Shown here: positions 1-5,800 of the stretch, one piece after another
Position numbering within the stretch: position 1 is the stretch's first letter
How the letters are laid out: every line of letters starts with the position of its first letter
From: Planctomycetia bacterium
Lineage (GTDB): Bacteria; Planctomycetota; Phycisphaerae; Phycisphaerales; SM1A02
Length of the DNA: 6,736 bases
NCBI GenBank assembly: GCA_005799205.1
Contig: SYHM01000118.1
Span: 1 to 6,736 of the forward strand
Direction: 5' to 3'
The notes under the pieces: generated by a model
What the model was told of the DNA's origin: nothing
The model's database searches: none
What the model saw: only the letters and a program-made list of their open reading frames with translations
Translations under genes and position numbers: made by a program

Positions 1-660
1 GCCAGCAAACGCGACGTCGCTTGCCGCAGCTCCCATCCTGAGCTGCATCGCCGCCGTTTGCGTCACCATCACTTCTGCGCCAGTGATGCCCGTTGGCGCG
101 AGCAACACGCCGAAGTTCATCGCAGGACTCGGACCCTGCGCAAGCAGCGCGCCGATTGTGGCACCTTCGCTGTGTCCAATCACACCGACACGTGCAGGGT
201 CGATCTCGTCGCGGGCACGGAGCCACGCGATCTGCGCCTTTGCATCGTTCACGAAATCGAAGGTGGTCGCCTTCGAAAAGTCTCCCGTCGAGCTTGCGCA
301 GCCACGGTCGTCGCAGCGAAGCGATGCGATCCCAACCTCAGCGAGCGCGGCTGCGAGCAGGCGAAATGGCTTGTGTCCGAAGACCGTTTCATCACGATCC
401 TGTGGACCGCTGCCTGTGATAAAGACGACCGCCGCACGCTTCGCCTGCCGATCACCCGTGGGAACAACAAATGTGCCCGCGAGTGTGACTTCATCGCCAC
501 TCTTCACTGCAACCTCAACGCCTCCGCCTTGGGTTGGCACGGGCGCAATCTGAGCTTCAACGGGCACTGACTGATCTGAAGTTGCCTGCGTTCCAGCAAA
601 CACTGCGATGCCAAGAAGGGCAACGGCGGCACCGCACACGAGGCGCGCGTGCTCGATCAC
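1..660 (-). CDS. Exported alpha/beta hydrolase (esterase/peptidase-like), 3' end cut by window edge
   Basis: The reverse strand is open from 681 to the left edge and encodes a serine hydrolase of the alpha/beta fold (EstD/YcjY-like family; esterase or aminopeptidase-like, substrate unknown). Numbering from GTG 660: residues 1-26 look like a Sec signal peptide (MIEHAR, a hydrophobic run LVCGAAVALLGIAVFAG, then TQA), so the protein probably acts in the periplasm or outside. GSGPQDRD at 83-90 fits the oxyanion-loop region, DDRG at 117-120 is typical of the family, and GHSEG at 162-166 is the nucleophile elbow with Ser164. The acid and His of the triad lie beyond the window; 220 codons are visible. 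Start choice: GTG 660 overlaps the rsfS stop as GTGA and has AGGA five bases upstream. ATG 681 in the same frame (seven residues longer, 25-nt overlap with rsfS) has no visible ribosome binding site. Last visible gene of the rpsU-rsfS operon. Family assignment is firm, substrate is not. Confidence 0.85.
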   Translation of the reverse strand, partial: MIEHARLVCGAAVALLGIAVFAGTQATSDQSVPVEAQIAPVPTQGGGVEVAVKSGDEVTLAGTFVVPTGDRQAKRAAVVFITGSGPQDRDETVFGHKPFRLLAAALAEVGIASLRCDDRGCASSTGDFSKATTFDFVNDAKAQIAWLRARDEIDPARVGVIGHSEGATIGALLAQGPSPAMNFGVLLAPTGITGAEVMVTQTAAMQLRMGAAASDVAFAG

Positions 661-1043
661 TTGGGTCCTGGTTTGCGCCATTGAAGACGTGGCGCATCAG
701 ACCACAGCCCCTCGATGTCGTAGAACGCGCGTTGATTCGGTTCAAAGAGGTGCACGACAACATCCACGAAATCAACGACGATCCAACTCGTCCCAGAATC
801 GGCGCTCGTGCGCCACGCAGGCGAACCAAGCGTCTTCCCGAGTTTGTCGATCTCCTCACCCACCGACTTCATCTGCCGCTGGCTCGTGCCGCTGGCCACA
901 ATCATGTACTCGCAAATCTGCGATCGCCCGACAAGGTCAAGGATGACGACCTCGGAGCACTTCAGTTCGGACATCCGGTTCGCCGCATCGAGGGCGAACG
1001 TCTTGGTCCGAGCGGCATCCGACTTGAGTGTTGTCCGACTCAT
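657..1043 (-). CDS. rsfS: Ribosomal silencing factor RsfS
   Basis: RsfS (RsfA/Iojap/DUF143 family) binds uL14 on the large ribosomal subunit and blocks 30S-50S joining, lowering translation during starvation or stationary phase; it acts in the cytoplasm. The 128-residue product is of usual length. The family core is clear: VVILDLVGRSQICEYMIVA at 32-50, SGTSQRQ at 51-57, the EEIDKLG helix at 63-69, WIVVDFVDVVVHLF at 87-100 and RAFYDIEGLWSDAP at 105-118. About 25 residues precede the core and 10 basic or Pro-rich residues follow it. The ATG lies 18 nt after the rpsU stop, in the same frame. Only GCAGG directly touching the ATG resembles a Shine-Dalgarno, which is too close to work normally, so translation probably depends on coupling to rpsU. 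Its stop overlaps the hydrolase GTG start. In many bacteria rsfS sits beside nadD or obg; here it follows rpsU. Identity is secure from the motifs. Confidence 0.95.
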   Translation of the reverse strand: MSRTTLKSDAARTKTFALDAANRMSELKCSEVVILDLVGRSQICEYMIVASGTSQRQMKSVGEEIDKLGKTLGSPAWRTSADSGTSWIVVDFVDVVVHLFEPNQRAFYDIEGLWSDAPRLQWRKPGPK

Positions 1044-1061
1044 CCTGCAGTGCAGTTCGAG

Positions 1062-1424
1062 TTAACGAGAACCGCTGCTGCTGCGTCCGCCACCAGTGCG
1101 TCCGCCGCCAGTTCGTCCGCCACCGGTTCGACCAGCCTTCGGTCGCCCGCCGCCGCCTGTGCGGCCGCGTGGTCCAGCCGAACCGCCACCCGACGACTGA
1201 CCGCCACCGCCGAGCGCATCTCGACCCGATCCAGACTCGCCGCGCATCGTGAAGGTGCGCTGTGGACCTCGAATCGCTTCGCGGCGCTTGATCTCAGAGG
1301 GTTTCTCGTAGTACTGGCGCTTCTTGAGATCCTTGGTGATCCCTTCACGCTCGCACAACTTCTTAAAGCGGCGCAACATCTGCTCTGCGGTTTCGTTTCC
1401 TCTGCTCTTGACTCGAATGGGCAT
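1062..1424 (-). CDS. rpsU: Small ribosomal subunit protein bS21 with long Gly/Arg-rich C-terminal tail
   Basis: bS21 is a small basic protein of the 30S subunit near the mRNA exit and the 3' end of 16S rRNA, with a role in initiation. Residues 1 to about 60 match the family: MPIRVKSRGNETAEQMLRRF, then KKLCEREGI and LKKRQYYEKPSEIKRREA. Normal bS21 stops at about 60-75 residues. This one continues to 120 with a low-complexity tail of Gly, Arg, Ser and Thr that holds three consecutive RTGGG units (99-113), likely flexible and RNA-binding. The ATG at 1424 is preceded by AAGGA nine bases upstream, the best ribosome binding site in the window, and by a sigma70-type promoter. First gene of an operon with rsfS 18 nt downstream. 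The tail is read in one uninterrupted frame and is rich in basic residues, so I take it as genuine coding sequence and not a frameshift artefact. Confidence 0.93.
   Translation of the reverse strand: MPIRVKSRGNETAEQMLRRFKKLCEREGITKDLKKRQYYEKPSEIKRREAIRGPQRTFTMRGESGSGRDALGGGGQSSGGGSAGPRGRTGGGGRPKAGRTGGGRTGGGRTGGGRSSSGSR
1084..1128 (-). repeat. Three 15-bp tandem repeats coding RTGGG units in the bS21 tail
   Basis: Three direct 15-bp units lie at 1084-1098, 1099-1113 and 1114-1128 (plus strand CGTCCGCCACCAGTG, CGTCCGCCGCCAGTT, CGTCCGCCACCGGTT). They differ from each other at only two or three positions. The length is a multiple of three, so copy-number change would lengthen or shorten the bS21 tail by five residues without a frameshift. 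A degenerate related stretch continues to about 1240, coding Gly/Arg-rich sequence. Confidence 0.85.
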
Positions 1425-1433
1425 GCGTGTGGA

Positions 1434-1438
1434 TCCTT
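1434..1438 (-). promoter_or_regulatory. Ribosome binding site of rpsU
   Basis: The minus strand reads AAGGA here, nine bases before the rpsU ATG. It supports the ATG at 1424 as the start and stands out because rsfS, the NYN gene and pdxH lack comparable sites. Confidence 0.7.
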
Positions 1439-1456
1439 GGTTGGGGTGAGTCCCGA

Positions 1457-1485
1457 ATTAGAGCAAGTTTTCAGCCTCAAGGCAA
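1457..1485 (-). promoter_or_regulatory. Sigma70-type promoter for the rpsU-rsfS-hydrolase operon
   Basis: On the minus strand TTGCCT (1480-1485, 4/6 to TTGACA) and TCTAAT (1457-1462, 5/6 to TATAAT) are separated by exactly 17 bp. Initiation would fall near 1450, giving a leader of about 25 nt that contains the AAGGA site. Prediction from consensus only; no transcription data. Confidence 0.55.
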
Positions 1486-1534
1486 GCGGGTCGAGAACAT
1501 GGCAAAATGTCAGGTGCGAGACGATTGAGCCACC

Positions 1535-2113
1535 ATGCCCCTCATCATTGATGCCAACAACCTGCTGCATGTGACGGGCGTTTTGCCGCCTGATATCGCA
1601 GGTCCAAGCGAGGTTGAGCTTGTGGGGCTCATCCTGCAGAGCCGGTTCCAGCACGAAGCGATCTGCTTCGTCTGTGATGGACCCGCCAGGGGACGTCAGC
1701 GTGCGGACATTGGATCGGTGGTCTTCCACTATGCCGGCGCGGGTGTGACTGCCGACGCCGTCATTGCTCAGATGGTCGAGGATTGCACGACGCCCCGTCG
1801 ACTCACGATCGTCTCAAGCGACCGGGCGATCCTCAAGCACGCAAAGCGCAGGCGCTGCGCAACAATCGAGTGCGACGAATTTCTTGGGATGGTCTCGCGC
1901 GATTACGCCAAGCGCACTGCATCGAAAGGTCGACGAGTTGCTCTTGTTGACCGGTCGACGATCGACCCGCTCACCCAAAGCCAGATCGATGCGTGGCGCC
2001 GCTACTTCGGTCTTGATGAGCCAGCACAACTTGACGCACTGAAACGCGCTGCCCGGGCAGGGCCTGCGCACCAAACTCCGCATGATCGACGCACACCGCG
2101 CCGACTCGACTAG
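1535..2113 (+). CDS. NYN-domain (YacP/Rae1-like) putative ribonuclease
   Basis: A 192-residue protein with the PIN-like NYN fold of the YacP family; the characterised Bacillus member, Rae1, is a ribosome-associated endoribonuclease. Acidic positions expected for the metal site are present: IIDANNLL at 4-11 (Asp6, Asn8), CDGP at 47-50 (Asp48), TADAVIAQMVE at 72-82 (Asp74) and VSSDRAI at 93-99 (Asp96). Residues 100-110 are very basic (KHAKRRRCA), suiting RNA contact. The last 45 residues (DPLTQSQIDAWRRYFGL, then an Arg/Pro-rich tail) lie outside the core domain. The ATG sits immediately before the first beta strand of the fold, so it is likely correct, although no Shine-Dalgarno precedes it. 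It diverges from rpsU-rsfS and is followed by pdxH after 48 nt, possibly co-transcribed. Nuclease activity and ribosome association are inferred from the family, not shown. Confidence 0.85.
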   Translation: MPLIIDANNLLHVTGVLPPDIAGPSEVELVGLILQSRFQHEAICFVCDGPARGRQRADIGSVVFHYAGAGVTADAVIAQMVEDCTTPRRLTIVSSDRAILKHAKRRRCATIECDEFLGMVSRDYAKRTASKGRRVALVDRSTIDPLTQSQIDAWRRYFGLDEPAQLDALKRAARAGPAHQTPHDRRTPRRLD

Positions 2114-2161
2114 TCGCAGGGCGCATGCCTACCCGGGGGTCCCCCTCTATTCTGTCAGCGC
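2114..2161 (+). other. Short NYN-pdxH spacer with GGGGGTCCCCC palindrome
   Basis: The 48-nt spacer contains an 11-bp palindrome at 2135-2145 (five G, one T, five C), followed by a pyrimidine-rich run and TATTCT at 2148-2153. A hairpin of four G-C pairs with a three-base loop is possible, but it is short and not followed by a clear U-tract, so a terminator call is weak. TATTCT could serve as a -10 for a nearly leaderless pdxH mRNA, but no -35 matches. No Shine-Dalgarno precedes the pdxH ATG. Confidence 0.3.
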
Positions 2162-2839
2162 ATGAGTGACACGAATGAGAAGTTCCCGCAGTTCATTGAG
2201 ACTGGGACGCGTCCCTTTCCGATGCTCGATTTCGAACCACTCCAGATGGATTTCGATTCGCCGCCACGCGATCCCGTCGCGGAGTTTCGTCGCTGGCTCG
2301 CCGAAGCAAATCAGCTCGCGCTCTTCAATCCCAACGCGATGTCGCTCGCGACAGTTGATGCAGATGGCACCCCGTCGATCCGCACAGTCCTACTCAAGGG
2401 ATTCGATGCAGATGGGGCCCTCTTCTTCACCAATCGGATGAGCCGCAAGGGGCAGGCACTTCTCGCGAATCCTCATGCCGCGCTTTCTTTCCACTGGGAC
2501 AACCTCGCGCGACAAGTCCACATCACTGGCCGAGTCACAGAGGCGAGCGAAGCGCTCAACGATGCCTATTTTCGCACGCGACCGCGGGAGAGCCGAATCG
2601 GTGCGTGGGCAAGTGAACAGAGTCGCCCAGTCCGAAATCGCGCAGCCCTCGATGAGCGAGTGGCGCAGGCAGAGGCTCGGTTCTCTGGGGTCGATGTGCC
2701 CCGTCCGCCACACTGGGGCGGGTTCCGCGTCGCGCTCGACACGATCGAGTTTTGGCAGGGCGATCCCTTCCGGTTGCACGACCGCGTGACCTACACCCGC
2801 TCAGAATGCGGCTTCAGTATCGCGCGCCTGTTTCCGTGA
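2162..2839 (+). CDS. pdxH: Pyridoxamine/pyridoxine 5'-phosphate oxidase
   Basis: PdxH is an FMN-dependent cytoplasmic homodimer that oxidises pyridoxamine 5'-phosphate or pyridoxine 5'-phosphate to pyridoxal 5'-phosphate with O2, in B6 synthesis and salvage. At 225 residues it is close to the E. coli protein and keeps a constant +7 offset to it through the core. FMN contacts: Arg74, Lys79, Thr90, Ser94-Arg95-Lys96, Gln118, Trp198, Arg208. Substrate contacts: Tyr136, Arg140, Ser144, Arg204, His206. Signature stretches are RTVLLKGFD, FFTNRMSRKG, RPRESRIGAWAS, WGGFRVALD and IEFWQGDPFRLHDR, and it ends with the family-like RLFP. The usual Tyr of the YTN motif is Phe89. The N-terminal 25 residues are unlike E. 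coli but of normal length. The ATG lacks a visible ribosome binding site; translation may be coupled to the NYN gene or leaderless. Its last 39 nt overlap dnaE tail to tail. Confidence 0.97.
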   Translation: MSDTNEKFPQFIETGTRPFPMLDFEPLQMDFDSPPRDPVAEFRRWLAEANQLALFNPNAMSLATVDADGTPSIRTVLLKGFDADGALFFTNRMSRKGQALLANPHAALSFHWDNLARQVHITGRVTEASEALNDAYFRTRPRESRIGAWASEQSRPVRNRAALDERVAQAEARFSGVDVPRPPHWGGFRVALDTIEFWQGDPFRLHDRVTYTRSECGFSIARLFP

Positions 2840-5800
2840 GGTGAACCGACTCTCGCGCTCGCGTTTGGGCGGCACCCATCCACCGCGAACGATCACGCGG
2901 CCCGCCCCTGCGATCTCTGTCAGCCTGCGAAGCACCCCTTGCTCGGCAACAACTCGTACTCCATGTGGAAGCAGCGTTGCTGTTCCGCCAGCGACTTCCA
3001 AGATGACTGCAACTTCGACTGGTCGCCCCTTCAAGCTCAAAACGCTCCCAGCGGCTTGGCGAAGCGCGCCAGCCAACATCCCCAGTGTTCCGGTCAGCGA
3101 CGGCTCGCCAGATGGGTCGATCGCCGGATCACTCAAACGAATCTCGATGCGACTTGCGAGATGCGCTGCAGCATCATCGATCGAATAAACACGGTCGACG
3201 ATCACGCCTGCTTCGGCGCGTGATCGATCGATCGACCCAGCGATGAGTACGACCTTCCCATCTTGCATCAGCTCACCGCACGAAGCAAATGTCTCAGCGA
3301 AGAGCACCGCATCAAAGTTGCCAGTGCGATCGGCGAGTGTGGCGATCGCCATACGCTGATTCGCGTGGGCGCCACGCTGCGTGATGATTTGCCTCACCCG
3401 CGTGACGAGCCCTGCGATCACGATGGTGCCTGTGGTCGTCGCTTCTGCGAGTCGGGCACTCTCTGTTGTGCAGAAGGTTGCGATGACCGATCGGTAGTCA
3501 TCAAGGGGATGCCCCGACACATGAAAGCCCATCGCCTCCCGTTCGAATCGCAGCGCAGTCATTCGATCCCATGGTTCCGTGGGGCGCAGTCTGATTCCTG
3601 CTGTTCCTGAACTCTGGGTGCCGAGTGCCGCGACCTCGTCGGGATCCATCGCTCCGACCTGACCGAACATCGACATCTGCCCCTGCGCTCGATCGCGCGC
3701 CTGCGACTGCCCCGCGCGCAGCGCATCCTCGAGCGACGCACAGACGGCCGCGCGATCTGTCGTTCCGTGCAGCGAATCGAGGGCACCCGCCTTGACAAGC
3801 GTTTCGAGCGACGAGCGGTTCACGGCGCGAAGGTTCACGCGCGCGCATAGATCGAAGAGGTCGCGAAACGCACCGCGCTGCGCACGCTCGTGCGTGATCG
3901 CGGCGATCGCATTGTCACTCACCCCCTTCATCGCACGAAGTCCAAATCGCACATGACCATGCAAATGATCGTGAGGTTCATCGGCTCCATACACGACCGC
4001 AAACTCCTCCGTCGAGAGGTTGATGTCAGGGCCTTTGACCTCGAGTCCACAGTGACGCTTCTCACGGGTCGAGTCAGGCCATGCGATCCGCTTGCACTCT
4101 TCAAGGTAGACCGCCCAATCCTCGACCTTTTGTGCTTGACTTTCGAACGTGAGAACCGCTGCCATGTAGTAGGCGGGGAAGTACGTCTTCAGGTACGCGG
4201 TCTGATAGGCAATGATCGCGTACCCAGTGGAGTGGCTCTTGTTGAAGCCATAGCCAGCGAACTTCAGAATGAGATCAAAGAGCTCGTTTGCCTGCTCCTT
4301 TGCAAGCCCGCGCGCCCCTGACCCGCGGACGAAGTCTGCACGCGCAGCGTTGATGACATCTTGCTTCTTCTTCGAGATCGCCTTGATGATGGTGTACGCG
4401 GTGCGCAGCGGAATGTCGCCGAGCTGGTGCAGCACCTGCATGATCTGCTCCTGATACACCAGGACTCCATAGGTTTCGGCCGTCAGCCGATCAACCACTT
4501 CATGCACGCGTGGTACCGCCTGCTTACCGGCCTTTCGCAGGCAGTAGTCGCCGATGAGCTCCATGGGACCTGGCCGAAAGAGCGCATTGGCAGCAATGAG
4601 GTCCTCGAGGCGATCGGGCTGCATTTCGGCGATCGTCTTGCGCATACCTCCAGACTCGAACTGAAAGATGCCACCCGTCTCGCCACGACGAAAGAGGGAA
4701 AGAACAAGCTGATCGTTGAAGTCGATCCGGTCGAGGTCAAGTGGATCGGCCCCCCTTGCGGCCTCATCCTCCGAGAATTCACTAGCGCGTCCAACTGCGG
4801 TCCACTGCGCGCGCAGCGACAGTGATGCGCGGATCAGTCCCTTCGCTCGCTCGACGGTCGACAACGTCCGAAGCCCCAGAAAGTCCATCTTGAGCAACCC
4901 AATCTTCTCGCAGGTCGGGCCGTCCCACTGTGTGATGATGTCTTCGCTTCCACCCGTCGCGCGGCAGAGCGGCACAATGTTTTCGAGGGGCTGGGTCGAA
5001 ATCACAACTCCTGCAGCATGAACGCTCGAATTGCGCGCGTGATCCTCGAGCCCCTGCGCGTGCTCGAGCACCTTCTTGACGACAGGATTCTCGTCGCGCG
5101 CCGCCCGCAGCGCAGGCTCGCGTTCGAGGGCCTTTGCGATGGTGATGTTCAGTTCACCCGGAACAAGATCTGAGAGCCGCTGACCTTCTGAGACAGACAA
5201 TCCCATCGTGCGGGCCACATCCTTGATGGCGGCCTTCGCCTTGAGCCGCCCAAACGTGATGATCTGCGCGACATGTCCATACTTCTTGCGCACATATTCA
5301 AGGACCGAAGCGCGGCCATGTTGGCAGATGTCAATGTCAATATCTGGATACTCGCTTCGATCGGGATCGGTGAAACGCTCGAACAGCAGTCCAAACTTCT
5401 CAGGACACGCATTTGAAAGGCCCAGCACATAGCCCACCATCGTGCCGACACCCGAGCCGCGCGCGGTCGCTGGAATTCCTTGCCGGTGTGCCCAGTTCAC
5501 GAAGTCCCAGACGATCAGGAAGTACGCACTAATCGACTTCGTCGCGAGAATCTGCAACTCACGTTCGAGACGCGAACGAATCGCGGGAGTCACCCCGTGC
5601 TGCCCGTATCTCCAAGTCAGCCCCGCCTCACAAAGCATGGTGAGTGCACGATCGCATTGAGCCTTGGTTGCATCGCGCGCCGCGTGATCGCCACCGTCAA
5701 ATGGGCTGAGCTCAAACTCGCTGCAGAAGGCCTTGAACCAAGCCGTGAGATCGCCACCCACATACGGAACGGCTGCATGTGGAATCTTGACACGCACCAT

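Larger units (their letters stand above)
1425..1534. promoter_or_regulatory. Divergent intergenic region between rpsU and the NYN nuclease gene
   Basis: This 110-bp gap is the only substantial non-coding stretch and must hold the 5' signals of both divergent transcripts. The leftward promoter is described separately. For the rightward gene I see only a weak extended -10 candidate (TGG followed by CAAAAT at 1503-1508) without a convincing -35. It would overlap the -35 side of the rpsU promoter, so the two could compete or share a regulator. No clear operator palindrome is visible. Confidence 0.5.

Noticed and set aside
58..570. Plus-strand open frames at 58-570, 83-553 and 93-419
   Set aside because: All are opposite the alpha/beta hydrolase, whose GHSEG, GSGPQDRD and DDRG motifs fix the minus strand as coding.
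657..1424. rpsU-rsfS fusion by stop-codon readthrough, because both genes are in the same frame 18 nt apart
   Set aside because: The rpsU stop is TAA, the least leaky codon, and nothing around it suggests a readthrough or recoding signal; one-in-three chance accounts for the shared frame.
534..1574. Long plus-strand open frame of 346 codons opposite the hydrolase start, rsfS and rpsU
   Set aside because: It is antisense to two well-recognised ribosomal genes. Its product is Ser/Ala/Arg low-complexity where it mirrors the bS21 repeats, and it resembles no family. GC-rich DNA easily leaves such frames open.
1040..1729. Minus-strand open frame of 229 codons spanning rpsU and the divergent promoter
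   Set aside because: It overlaps rpsU in another frame and is antisense to the start of the NYN gene. Its translation is an Ala/Val-rich shadow of the repeats with no recognisable domain.
2132..2153. Rho-independent terminator between the NYN gene and pdxH
   Set aside because: Only a four-pair stem with a three-base loop is possible and no run of T follows; kept only as a palindrome of unknown role.
3263..4825. Several plus-strand frames of 60-150 codons opposite dnaE (for example 3263-3610, 3890-4321, 4361-4825)
   Set aside because: The dnaE frame is continuous with conserved polymerase motifs throughout; these are shadows with no domain, no RBS and atypical composition.
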